Shown here: positions 49,486 through 60,884 of the stretch, piece after piece | Layout of the letters: each line of letters opens with the position of its first letter | How positions within the stretch are numbered: the first letter of the stretch is position 1 | Translations under genes and position numbers: made by a program | Notes under the pieces: model-generated | Database searches by the model: none | Told to the model about the DNA's origin: nothing | What the model saw: only the letters and a program-made list of their open reading frames with translations | DNA from: Lamellibrachia columna | Taxonomy: Eukaryota > Annelida > Polychaeta > Sabellida > Siboglinidae | DNA length: 64,000 nucleotides | Reading direction: 5' to 3' | Assembly: GCA_963662155.1 (NCBI GenBank) | Contig: OY759267.1 | Coordinates: 12,461,623-12,525,622 of the forward strand

Positions 49486-50040
49486 AGTAGTCATCCCATA
49501 CGTAGAGGGGGTCTCAGAGAGAGTACATCGTGTACTGAAGAAGTATGGAGTAGCAACAGCCATGCATCCCCGCACCACCCTCAGATGCCTGTTGGTACAT
49601 CCCAAGGAAAAAGTAGAGCTAGAAGAACAGGGTGAACTGGTGTACCAAATACCATGCAAGAACTGTGGTGCTGAGTACATTGGGGAGACAGGAAGACTAC
49701 TAAAAACACGACTGGAGGAACACAGAAAGGACATAGAGAACACGAAAAAAAGAGAAATACACAAGGAGCGGAAAAAAAAGATTGATGTCTACCATCAATA
49801 AATCCGCCCTTATAGACCATGCGACAACTGAAAACCACATCATAGACTGGGAGAGAGTGAAGATTGTAGACAAGGAACCCAACCAAAGAATCCAGCATAT
49901 CAAGGAAGCCATCTGGATCAGGAAAACTAGAACACCCATCAACAGAGACGAGGGTAATTACCAACTGCCTCACGTGTACGATGACGTCATTCAGCGTCAT
50001 CAGTACTGATGAAGTCGACGTGATAATTTATGTTGATGAA
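49486..50040 (+). mobile_element. Penelope-like element, GIY-YIG endonuclease end
   Basis: The frame reads VIPYVEGVSERVHRVLKKYG, RCLLVHPKEKVELEEQGELV, then YQIPCKNCGAEYIGETGRLL and KTRLEEHRKDIEN (49640-49745), which is the Cys-x2-Cys linker and GIY-YIG motif block of Penelope-like endonucleases with the conserved Arg. A frameshift in an A-run at about 49770-49778 separates it from NKSALIDHATTENHIIDWER, QRIQHIKEAIWIRKTR and INRDEGNYQLPHVYDDV. GATGAAG phrases and a Leu-free tail follow. It is better preserved than the copy at 3.0-3.7 kb. The reverse transcriptase is absent. Confidence 0.88.
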
Positions 50041-50754
50041 AGCCTCTACCAGGTAAATTAAACACACCTTGGAATGTTCAGTAATCTAAACACTAAATGT
50101 TATGCTAATCTTGAGGTAGGCTGATCCAGGCTAAGCCTATTGCTAAGCCCTAACTAAGTCTAAGCGATTCGAAAGTCGGCAACCTTATTATGTTTGCCAT
50201 GTTCATTTACGGCGTGATAACTACCATAATGTACCTAGGAACACAACAAGTTGTACTTTTTCAATGAATACAAGTGTTAATATAACATAAATTTTTTTAC
50301 AAAAATATATTATATTTATGTTGTCAAAGTTAAAAAATAATTACATTACCTAAATCCGTGGTATATTATAATGTTTGAGTTTGATATTTCATTAGAATGT
50401 CCATTGTTTACATAATATATAAATGTGTATAACAATACACACCTACTGGAAAGAGGAGTACAACAATAAACATTGTGTGAGACAAAGTTTCAATTTCATA
50501 GTTTTAATCATTCTATGTGTACTGAATAAGTAAAAATTACTCCATTTAAATCTTATTGTACCTATGCACTTGAACAATACACTTGTCTGTTATGGTGGAA
50601 CCATACGCCAGAGTCACTTAGAAGACTCTGTGTGGTACATATTGTATTCATATTGTTGTGCATTGAACCAAGAAACTGCAGTGTTTGTCAAAACTAAGAA
50701 ATAGCTGCTTCTGGCCGTGTTAACAACTAATTTTTTTTCCCTTATGGTTGGTTT

Positions 50755-51492
50755 TGATGTGGGGTGTCACATGTTTGTGTCACGGGGTTACCCACTGTTA
50801 TAGTTTTGATGTGGGGTGTCACATGTTTGTGTCACGGGGTTACCCACTGTTATAGTTTTGATGTGGGGTGTCACATGTTTGTGTCACGGGGTTACCCACT
50901 GTTATAGTTTTGATGTGGGGTGTCACATGTTTGTGTCACGGGGTTACCCACTGTTATAGTTTTGATGTGGGGTGTCACATGTTTGTGTCACTGGGATTAC
51001 CCACTGTTATAGTTTTGATGTGGGGTGTCACATGTTTGTGTCACTGGGATTACCCACTGTTATAGTTTTGATGTGGGGTGTCACATGTTTGTGTCACGGG
51101 GTTACCCACTGTTATAGTTTTGATGTGGGGTGTCACATGTTTGTGTCACGGGGTTACCCACTGTTATAGTTTTGATGTGGGGTGTCACATGTTTGTGTCA
51201 CTGGGATTACCCACTGTTATAGTTTTGATGTGGGGTGTCACATGTTTGTGTCACTGGGATTACCCACTGTTATAGTTTTGATGTGGGGTGTCACATGTTT
51301 GTGTCACTGGGATTACCCACTGTTATAGTTTTGATGTGGGGTGTCACATGTTTGTGTCACTGGGATTACCCACTGTTATAGTTTTGATGTGGGGTGTCAC
51401 ATGTTTGTGTCACGGGGTTACCCACTGTTATAGTTTTGATGTGGGGTGTCACATGTTTGTGTCACTGGGATTACCCACTGTTATAGTTTTAG
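50755..51492. repeat. Minisatellite, 52/53-bp unit, 14 copies
   Basis: The unit is GTTTTGATGTGGGGTGTCAC, ATGTTTGTGTCAC, GGGGTTACCCACTGTTATA. Two versions differ only in CACGGGGTTACC against CACTGGGATTACC, the second one base longer. Otherwise the copies are practically identical, indicating recent expansion and homogenisation. Confidence 0.97.
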
Positions 51493-52870
51493 TCTAGTCT
51501 ATCTTTTATATGGGTGCAATATTCCAGAGTAAAGTGATTGAATTGAATGCATGATATGCTAAAATGGATTTTATTGAATCTCATAAATAAGTTTGTATTA
51601 CTCCTTAATAATTAATATTTAGATAGATAATAAAACAAATATAGTACTAATACATTATCAAACAGTAAAGTGTAAATTGAAAGAGTAAACTATGTTATCA
51701 TTGATTTATAGTGGTAATTCTTAATACTAATTATGATGGAAATGCCTAAGCGAATATATTATTTGCACTTTTAATGTGCATACTATTTACTACTTGGAAC
51801 CATTATTTCCATAACATATACTATTTTATTTATCATAATTTAAGTTATATCTGAAATATGTTATGCACAAGACAATATATGCAGCATATGTTACTATAGT
51901 TGTATTAGTATTATATTACATACCCCCTGGGTATATGCATTACACTTGTCGCTGTCTTCATTAACACCTTGCTGGGTTTAGGCTCATAAGGCAAACACAG
52001 TTATGAAGTTACCAAATTATGTGTGGCATTAATCATTGTATAGCTATCTTCGTCAGTACGTTATATTCCAATCACATACTATTCCCAAAGTATGTTCTTC
52101 TTTGTCTTGGACAGTTGTGATATCTTTGTATATATTATTTAAAAAATATAGAACGTTTTTCTTAGATATGTTTTCCTAGTGTACACTTTGAACAATCTCT
52201 AAAAAAACCTCAACAACGCTAGTGTTAAATTATCCTGGGTATATGTATGTGTATTGCATATTTTGTATATATATAAATATATATATATATATATTCTACT
52301 TCCAAAGGGCACCCACTGTGTGAAGTCCTAACCCAATAGCTTCCCGGGATAGCAATGTTTTATATTTCAAATACATACATCCTTGGGCTGCATGAATAAT
52401 ATAAATATGGCATGGTATGTAAGCTTCATCCAGTTGATATAATATTTATATTAACTATATTATGATATAAAGACATAACTATATATTATTTGCTATATTC
52501 CAATACTCCCAACTGAAAACTGGTGAAATACTTGAATAACTTAAACAAAATTAATGCCTAAACTCAAAGCTTTATCTATGTTTGCAGTGACAAAACAACT
52601 TGGCTGTATTGACAGTTCAAGGAATATTTTATTTTGCAGCACACATTCACTTCGCATATATAGTATTGGCATGGCTTAGTGTCGAGTATGGCATTTTATA
52701 ATTCGTCCAGCAAAACCACATAGTTTTAACTTTTGTAGACACGTTTTGTATGAATCCCGCTTCTGCAGTTTATCTTGAAATGAAAAAGCCGCTACCAAAA
52801 GTAATCTAGCATTTGTTTTGTGGTGTCTGTCGCTGCTGTGGTTACAATTGACAAATGTTCATTAAATAGT
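51493..52870. other. AT-rich interior of the inserted element, no gene
   Basis: Only a short (AT)n tract near 52270-52295 stands out. Confidence 0.45.
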
Positions 52871-53670
52871 GCAGTTTGAAGCATAAAACAAAATTGTTCA
52901 CAAATGTCGTATTCCATCAGTTCTTCGTATGGATAAATCTCGGAAGTAGGCGGCTTGGATGCTCAAATCGGACGGTGTATCTTCTCGAAAATGACGAACT
53001 TGCAACGACTTCAATACATTTATTTGTGAGCTGCCATTTTTATTTATGCTTGAGCATGGTGTTAAGCACAGTCTTGAGCATACTCAGGATTTCAGTATTT
53101 TGTGCTCATTTCTGAGCACGATTTCATGTTCAAGATGTTTTATAACCTCACCTGAGTTTGAGCACAGTGTGAAAGCGAGGCTTGAGCATGAAACCATGCT
53201 CAGTTGAGCTTGAGTATGGTTTATAACCTCGGGCCTTATTATGTAGTGTTGTTAAACCGCATTTTAATAAGCAGCTTTCATAACTAAGGTATCTCAATTC
53301 TGAAATCATTTTAGTTGCTCTTCGTTGTATTATTTATGTCCTTTTTTATGATGTGGCCTCCATGCTTGTATACAATATTCCAAATGCGGCCTAACTGTCG
53401 CACAATTAGCTATTTCTCCTTATATGTGATAGTTCTCCTAATTAGCCTTAGAATTTGGTTACCATTTGAAGCAGCAATCACAATTTGCTCTGAAACTTTC
53501 ATGTCAGCACTAAATGTTACTCCTCAGTTCTTTTATGGTTCTATCTAATACAGCATCCCCCATTTTATATTCTTCGTCCATGTTTCTATGTCCTATGTGT
53601 GTGCATCTACGTCCCAAAATTGAATAACATTTGCCATTTTTCAGGCCATTTAACCAATTTATCTAGATCA

Positions 53671-53853
53671 TAATAACGATGCTTCAAGGAACAAATACAA
53701 GTTTTGTTTGTCGATATGCCAAGAGTACTGATGTATTCGGCAACCTCTGGCTCAGAAGGATGGCGCGGGCCGCATTGTGTACATACTTGCTTTTAGTCTG
53801 TGGGTCACATGAAATAGCTCGTGGGCCCATGGGCCACAGGTTGCCGACTGCTG
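53671..53853. mobile_element. hAT terminal fragment (same family as 23.3-25.9 kb)
   Basis: CTTCAAGGAACAAATACAAG, TGTCGATATGCCAAGAGTAC and CAACCTCTGGCTCAGAAGGA match 25710-25800. The piece ends GGTTGCCGACTGCTG, equivalent to the terminus TTGCCGACCGCTG at 25886. It lies inside LINE B. Confidence 0.85.
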
Positions 53854-54951
53854 CTCTACAATTTCCTTAAGTAGTTTTGGTGGAATCCCATCAAATCCAA
53901 GTGATTTATCATTTTTTATCTTGATTTTTTTGCTGTCATTCAGGAGTTACAAATAACTGGCCCAAATGATCTGATTTATTACCTTCACATTTAGTAACTG
54001 GAAGTGAGCTCATATCTTCTGTGGAAAAAACTGATCTGATATCTCATTCAGGGCCTCTGCCATTTGAAACACGTCTGAAATTATGTTTTCACTATTATTT
54101 TCCAGTGGTCTGACCTTATCTAGAACTTTCTGTTTACTCCTTCCATTGGCATAGAAACTCTTGCTGTCATTTTTATATTACCTGTCAATTTTTTTTTAAA
54201 GGTCCTTTTGGATTTTCTAATTTCAGTTGTAGCTAGGTTAAGTGCCTCTTTGTAGTTTGTGTAGTTACAGCGTCTGCTTGTGAACATGATAGCCTCTTTT
54301 GGCAGGTGTTTGTTCCTGGACCTTTTCCATTGTTTTCTTAATAGAACAAATCTCAAAGTAATGCCCTCAATCTCATCTTTTAAACAGGTTCAGCATTCTG
54401 TTGCTATCTTGTTGTTCAGCAAGTTATTCCAATATATATTTGCTAGATATGTTATCTCTTTATATTTGCCTTAGTTGAAGTTCTTCCTCCATTGGTTGTT
54501 ATATGTATTCCCTGTTTTTACTTTTGTATTAAAATGGATCTGGTTATGATCACTGGAAACCCAAGGTTGGTGTACTTTAAAATTGCAAACTAATTCATTT
54601 TGAGAAGACAGAATTAAATCCAACACATTCCCACCTCTGGTTGACATGTTGAGTAAGGAAACAATCCTGTGTTAGAAGTAGAAACTGATGGTCATCACCC
54701 CAGCACTGTCTAATTATTTCCACTGTGTATGACCATGGTTAAAATCACCCATTATAACACATTCCCACTTACTCACCTCCCTTATGGCCTTTTGTAGTTT
54801 TATATCTTTCTCTTGTCCTATGTTTGGACAGTGGTGAGATTTCATCCAAACTGCCTGTAATATCCACAATTAAGCTAACGACAATGACCCAAACATAAGC
54901 ATATCAACATTCTATATCTGTGTTTGTGACCACAACTTCTCTCTATTTGGG

Positions 54952-56640
54952 AGCAGACCGCAGTAGAGAATTGCATTGGTGGCCATGTTAACATTTTGTC
55001 TGATTATCAGAAAACATTACCATCAAAAATTATGAAAAAAATTTCACTACAACTGCCATCATCTCATTGATATACTGACCAGGTTGTTTTTGTCAAAATC
55101 ACATATCTCCAGCTCTTTTAAAATGCCCCGACGTGTGATGCCCATAAATTTTGGCAAAAATAGCCATAGCATAAAAATTCCCATAAATCCCTCTACCTGT
55201 TAAACTCTAAAAAAAATTACTATTTCACAGCCAATAGTTTGTACAAACAAACCTGTAAATGTGCCTGCTCAGTTGCACTTGACTTATGTCACATCATATG
55301 AATTGTTTAAATTCACATATCACAATTTCCATATCGATGGATGCTGGTGACCAATCAAGTGACGATACTTGTTGTTCCAAGCCTCAGAGACGTTATTTGT
55401 GCGTGGGTTGTCATTTACGGTCGCATTGTGCACATTCCACATCTGCACAGGATAGAGGGGAGCGATGCGCACCATCCTGATGCCTCCCACCTGCAGCCGA
55501 CCTTGCCTGTAGTGGCCGTGAACGTAGGTTTTGTCGAAGTAGTCGACCAGAGGTGCTGCCAAGGCTGGTGCAATCGTACGCAGGTGTGCCATGCCAGCAG
55601 ACACATCAGTTGGTGGCAGAAACGCAAGGCCATCGAGCATGCCACAGAAATGGCGAAAGTTGTTGTCTGTGCGATAGGACACAACAAGCCCCATTTCCTG
55701 AATTTTCCTCCATGTGCTCTGTGTCAGGTGGTAAAAACAGAACTGCACCTGCACATTTTGCCCGAACACACCTGCCACAGCACGAGGGACAGCCAGTTCG
55801 AAATCAACCATGACAACATCGGGATCAGGTTGCACACCATATGTTGCACAGCGGTTCAGGATAGCAGTGAACAGTTCGTGATACGTTGCTTCTGTTTTGT
55901 TTTCTAGGAATGCATACACCAGTGGTATGGTCACCTCTCCCAGAGACACGTGAATAACGTACAGCTGTAGGAACTTTGGTGGAGCCATCGCAAAGTTCCC
56001 ATCCATAAACCACTTATCTGCAGCAGCCAGGCGGCGGAGATTATCCTCCGTTGCGTAGGCAACGATTCTGTGTGTTGCTTGGGGACCATTGTCAAAGAAG
56101 AGGAACTCTTCTTCTTGTTGTCCTAGGGTGTGGGTCCAAGGAGGAACGATGTGTAGATTCACCAAACTGGCCGGTTCGGCTGGGTACTCTTGTGTACGGT
56201 TTCTGGCAATAGTGCACTTACACGTGTCGACACTCTGTAGAATCGCCTTAGCTGCATCTGTCAACGCTGTGATGTTGTCAGCGTAAATACGAGATGGCGG
56301 GTCGTTACATGCAGCTGCACGTACACGCATTTCCGTACGGCATCTGGCGACCTCAAGCTTCACCGGTTCGGGACAGTGGTTGTGGTCGGTTTTCAGCACT
56401 GCATTTGCTGGTAGCAAGTTGGTGTATACACTAGCAGGGCAGTGCTTGCCACCGTATCATGCCATTTTTCTCTGTGTGCTTTGTGTAAGCATATCCAGCC
56501 CACAAAAGCTTTGGTTTCCCCCTGGTTGTTGTAGTTACTTCCATGATCACATGTATGAACAGAATGATATGAACTGATGTATATCTGGATTTAAATGTAT
56601 CCTGCTGGCCACTGGTTGGCTGTAGTGGTTGAACACTAGC
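54952..56640 (-). mobile_element. MULE transposon with FLYWCH finger and near-intact transposase
   Basis: Mutator-like transposases move DNA by a DDE mechanism. The FLYWCH-type finger reads TTTRGKPKLLWAGYAYTKH and EKNGMIRW (about 56530-56455). A frameshift near 56455 shifts the remainder of the finger (CPASVYTN, KTDHNHC) into the main frame, which is open for 365 codons (56417-55320). The catalytic core shows WFMDGNFAMAPPKFLQLYVI (first Asp, about 56005), IPLVYAFLENKTEATYHELF, VVMVDFELAV (second Asp, about 55815), FCFYHLTQSTWRKIQEMG, and NNVSEAWNNKYRHLIGHQHP (Glu, about 55360). The downstream flank to 54952 equals the MITEs at 16.46 and 62.45 kb. The upstream terminus was not found. Confidence 0.9.
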
Positions 56641-56844
56641 CACCACCACTGCTATTTGGAAGCCATGTTCCCTTTGGTGACAAGCACTATCTTACACATG
56701 TCTGACTGCTAGTGGGAAGCCAAGTTCCCTGTCTGGTATTCCGCTGGACCATCCTAATTTATAAATGGCTTAACTGACTGACATCTTATCAGGTTATTTC
56801 CTGATATGGCAGATTGGACCCTGGTTATTTTCAGTAGTTTTACC

Positions 56845-56965
56845 AAAATGTCTAGTTACCAAAATGTCCTTTTACCAAAATGTCCTTTTACCGAAATGTC
56901 CTTTTACCGAAATGTCAGTTACCAAAATGTCCATTACCAAAGTGTCCTTTACCAAAACGTCATGG
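56845..56965. repeat. Short tandem repeat, TACCAAAATGTCCTTT
   Basis: About seven units of 14-17 bases with TACCAAAATGTC or TACCGAAATGTC. Confidence 0.85.
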
Positions 56966-58514
56966 ACCCCCCTGATGCATGTGCTTGATGGCATGAAGAT
57001 GCGCCCAGCAGCACTGGAGAGGCACTCACACACAATGCTAATTGGCAGTGCTGATGAACTTGTTCTTCAGCAGTGGCCCTTACAGGTGTCAAGACTCTTG
57101 GCAGTATCACTGCTTGAAAGCCAGTCACCAGTCATACCTGCTCAATGAAACAATGCAGGAGTAGCAAGCCAATTACTAATTGTTAAGATGCCCCATTGGC
57201 ATTAGGGTGGCTATGGCTTCACACATTCCTAGCACACACAAAGGGCATGGGCAGCATGGTTTCAGATATGTACAGGCAGGCAACAAATGTTATGTTAGAG
57301 CAGGAACTACAACCTGTATTGAATTCAAAGTAAGCTTTGATTTGAGCCGAACTTCTCAGTTAAGAGAAACCTAAATTATTTAGGCTTAGGCACATGGAGT
57401 CATGGACACATTTATATAATGTACAGCTCAGCAACAGATGTGACTCCAGTTCATTACGACATTAGTCACTTAGTCAGTCACACAAAGTTAAAAAATAATA
57501 AACAATACTACTTGCACTTTGCAAAATAAGAAATGTCGATAGTGATCAAAATACTGTTTACAGAATTGAAATATCTTTATTCTGTAAGAAGTTGTTATTT
57601 ATAACCTCATTGGAAAGAATATACATTCAGATAATCATTCACATTAACATATGTTGAATATATATGATATCTACATATTCAAAGATGGCATTAGATAGAA
57701 AAATTATTTCTTGCTTACTAAATTTAATTAATTCCAAGATGGCCATAACGCTGAACAGAATGAGCATGATAATTCACCAATAATTCCAATAAATCACATA
57801 CCTTCCTTTTCCATACACTATCACTAGCATTACACGATGCATAATACCATAATCAGGCATAAACACAAATAATACGTTTGCTGAGGTTCAATGAATCGTC
57901 GGACATAACAATAAGATCGGACAGGGCAAAGTAAATTACGAATAAATTATGATGACTAACCATCCCGGTACCCGTAACTTCTGTAAGCCTACATGGATAT
58001 GTTTTCACAAATTTGATGGCAACAACACGTATGCGGACACGTCCTTGTACATTGGTGCACACAGTAAACACACCATCTTGATGGAATTACCCTTTCTTGA
58101 TAGGAGGTGTAACTTTCGCATCTGCCATGATTACTACAACAATTGGAAGTGACCTCGTATTGCGTTTATTTCTTGAAGAAAGGTTTATATGCAAATACAA
58201 TCGCTAACTTGCCCACGACTGGATAATATTAATAGTTTTGGCCTGGCGACGGGATCCTCCTGGTGATTAGATGTGTCTTCTGAAATGTCGTTGATGGGCG
58301 GAATGCCACTAGGCGACGTAGTTCTGACAAAAATGTAACGAAAATATATCGCAAAGTAAATGAAAGTAACAAAATGAAAAATAAGCATTATCTTTGATAA
58401 AACTACTTTGTTACAAGTAAAAGTATTTAGTAAAAATTGTACTTCGTTATTTGTCAATTTGTAGAAAAACTACTAGAGTAACAAAGTAGTTTTAATTCGT
58501 TACAAGACACTACT
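56966..58514. other. Interior of the insertion, no gene recognised
   Basis: A 70-codon open segment around 56970-57148 (DGMKMRPAALERHSHTM) has no CEP89 similarity that I can see and no fitting splice sites. The remainder is AT-rich. Confidence 0.4.
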
Positions 58515-59689
58515 GTGTTTGGACTATGATAAACTACTCCTATTGTTAATGTTGAGTACTTGGTAGCAATATTAAACTGCTTCCTCATAATCTGCTTCAC
58601 TTTTCAGTGTTATTTCATATGCTTGGATAGATTCTTTAATACATAACATTACTCCACCTCCTCTTCTCTCTTGCCTGTCCTTCCTAAACATTACATAACC
58701 TGTTAGTGCTAACTCAGCATCTACTATATTTTTTTTTCTCCATGATTCTGTGATACCTATTACTTGAGGGCCAATACCTGCTACCATAATGTCTAATTCC
58801 ATTTTTTATTTACTCTGCTTCTGGCATTTAAGCATACACATTTAAATTCATTTTCCAAAATAATTGGTGAGTATTTCTTTGGATGTTTATTTGTATTCCT
58901 TTGAGTTTTCTCTGTAAGTTCAGTGCATCTAGTTTAAATAATTTACGGTACCTGTGCCCTCATCTACAACCCTGACAAACTCACACCCAAGAACTTCAGC
59001 ATCCCTCCCAGTCAGATGAAGCCCATCTCTCATGAAAAAGTCATCTCTCCCCACAAAGTTTGCAAAGCCTGCTCCTCCATACATGCCTTCTCTACTTGTG
59101 TGTTCATCGCCATCCTCCTACCGTTCGTATGCTCCTGACTCCTGCCTCTTATTACTGGTAACATCCCCAACAACACAATATGTCCAATCTGTGCCTCTAA
59201 GTGTCTTGACCAACCTCCTGTACTTAACAACGATGGCTGACATTCCCACCTTCTCAGCATTGTTCATTCCCACATGCACAAGAACAGCCCCTCCCGTGCT
59301 ACCATCCATGACCTGTCCTGCCTTTTCTGCTACATCCTCTATTTTTTACCCCTGGTAAGATTACCAAGTTGTCCTCTCCTCTGTTTATGATTTTATCTAC
59401 TTTCTTAATGATTGTATCCCCCATGAATACCCTGGCTTTCCTCACCTTCCCATGTAACACTACATCTGCGAAGCTCCTTTCCTGTCACGTCACTCATTTA
59501 CCATTCTCTTGCTGCACACTCTGCCTCCTTCCATGTCCCTTCTTCTGTTCCACAGTCTTCTCCTTTTCTTTCTTCTCGTTATCCTCTACTGTCTTACCAC
59601 CTGGCAGTCCCTTTTTACTCACCCGTTTACCTCCTTTTGCTGCACACTCGTCCTCCAATATTTCTTTTTCTCCCTCACATTACTTCTGC

Positions 59690-60105
59690 TCTCCTCATTC
59701 TCACCACCTCTGCTCTCCTCATTCTCACCACCTCTGCTCTCCTCGTTTGCACTACCTCTGTTCTCCTCATTCTAACCACCTCTGCTCTCCTCGTTCTCAC
59801 CATCTCTGCTCTCCTTGTTCTCACCACTTCTGCTCGCCTCGTTCTCACCACCTCTGCTCTCGTTGTTCTCACCACCTCTCTTCTCATTCTCACCACCTAT
59901 GCTCTCCTCGTTCTCATCACCTCTGCTCTCTTCATTCTCACCAGCTATGCTCTCCTCGTTCTCACCACCTCTGCTCTCCTTGTTCTCACCATCTCTGCTC
60001 TCCTTGTTCTCACCACTTCTGCTCGCCTCGTTCTCACCACCTCTCTTCTCGTTCTCATCACCTCTACTCTCCTTGTTCTCATCACCTCTGCTCTCCTTGT
60101 TCTTA
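59690..60105 (-). repeat. 24-bp coding minisatellite in the CR1 ORF
   Basis: About 17 units (CTCTCCTCGTTCTCACCACC type on the + strand) encode eight-residue units RTRRAEVV in the sense of the element. The position corresponds to the five-residue repeat in the LINE A copy. Confidence 0.88.
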
Positions 60106-60409
60106 CCCTACCCTGTCATCAGCAAAAAGAACTGCTTTAACTTATTTACCTGCACCTGTAGATATTTCACTGTCTTGCACCCCTACACTCGAAATAAAAA
60201 TCATGTACCACGAATTTACACACCCGGACTTTGCAAAGTCAACTCAGCTGTCACAGCGAGAACATCAAATTACGCTTTGCACTAGCTTGTTGTTTGCATG
60301 GCGCCATGTTAGAAATTAAATTTATAATTATTTCTAATCAGTTAAGTTTACAATTTATACTAGATAGTCTTCACAAAGACTGTTTTTGTGTTCTAGTACG
60401 CACTTTATG

Positions 60410-60830
60410 CTAGGTTATTTAGGTTTTAATTTAATTTATAAATATGTACTTGCTAGTTATTTTCTATTTACTCAACTGACTACAACAAACAGTAATATCG
60501 CTCACGTTAAAGAAATCTTAGTTACCTTCTTTAAACTACACTGAATTACTACCTATGGCTAACTTTTAACAACAAATGTTGCTAAAACATGGTCTCCAAT
60601 TCTATGTTTAATATGTATTAAATTATTTTGGTTTTAATTAAATTTAATTAATATTATGCACCTGCTGCTTCATTTCTACCTACTCAGCTGATCACAACAA
60701 ACCAAATTATCACTCGCGCTACAAAGTCTTCGGAGATATACTATAATAAACTACCCTAAGTTACTGCCTATATCCACCAAATTCAATTCCGTGTTCTCCC
60801 GCTCACCTTTGGAGGCAGAATAACCTCAAT
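60410..60830. repeat. Tandem monomers of about 205 bp upstream of LINE B
   Basis: TTTTAATTTAATTTA, TACTTGCTAG, CTATTTACTCAACTGA and ACAACAAACAGTAATATCGC in the first copy (from about 60424) correspond to TTTTAATTAAATTTA, GCACCTGCTG, CTACCTACTCAGCTGA and ACAACAAACCAAATTATCAC in the second (from about 60634). They lie at the 5' side of the minus-strand CR1, where some LINEs carry repeated promoter units. Confidence 0.6.
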
Positions 60831-60884
60831 ATCTGGTGTTACACATGTCTCAAACTAATAGTAGGGCCACTGATTTCCAATGAT

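Larger units (their letters stand above)
48928..53235. mobile_element. DNA element with terminal inverted repeats, no transposase seen
   Basis: GGGCCCGAAGTTATAAACC and GTACTCAAGCTCAAGT at 48928-48965 are the reverse complement of GTTGAGCTTGAGTATGG and TTTATAACCTCGGGCC ending at about 53235. Further TGAGCA-rich sequence inside both ends (48960-49050 and 53050-53200) extends the pairing to roughly 100-150 bases. Sequence outside both ends is CR1 that joins across the gap, which marks it as an insertion. The interior holds a Penelope piece, a 52-bp minisatellite and AT-rich sequence. I cannot assign a superfamily; a clear target duplication was not resolved. Confidence 0.7.
54829..58515. mobile_element. 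3.7-kb insertion in LINE B with 8-bp target duplication
   Basis: TGTTTGGA occurs directly before (54821-54828) and after (58516-58523) the insert, and LINE B sequence continues across it, as judged from the uninterrupted relative at 38.88-38.93 kb. The insert begins CAGTGGTGAGA and ends GACACTACTG, which have hAT-like form (CAGTxGTG). The right end is followed inward by GTAACGAATT and ACTACTTTGTTAC in reverse complement. The MULE transposase below lies within it, so either the MULE is nested or the insert is composite. Confidence 0.7.
48560..60830 (-). mobile_element. Long CR1 element (LINE B) interrupted by nested insertions
   Basis: Reading leftward: tandem 5' monomers (60830-60410), an N-terminal segment and 24-bp coding repeat (60110-59690), the hydrolase-like domain with VFMGDTIIKKVDKIINRGED (about 59430-59375, Thr in place of the usual Ser), GGAVLVHVGMNNAEKVGMSA (about 59295), RRMAMNTQVEKACMEE (about 59110) and FFMRDGLHLTG (about 59040-59010), and endonuclease with VIGITESW and DAELALTGYVMFR (about 58765-58700). 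Then reverse transcriptase parts (54820-53240), and after another insert the C-terminal IEVLKIVKD and MFFKHNEGSRTRGHKAALVK (48900-48790). Insertions: 54829-58515, 53671-53853, 48928-53235. It covers most of a CR1 element in the right order, which is rare here. All frames are broken. Confidence 0.8.

Noticed and set aside
50755..51492. CRISPR-like array
   Set aside because: Units are contiguous, with no unique spacers, and the context is a eukaryotic intron or transposon region.
55341..55907. 188-codon + strand ORF
   Set aside because: Exactly antisense to the MULE transposase, whose catalytic motifs identify the coding strand.
56970..57148. Possible CEP89 exon 13
   Set aside because: No phase-2 acceptor in the right frame, no similarity to the region after the EEW motif of CEP89, and it lies inside a transposon insertion.
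59369..60319. 316-codon + strand ORF rich in Ser, His and Pro
   Set aside because: Antisense to the CR1 first ORF. The repeat follows from the 24-bp coding unit on the other strand.
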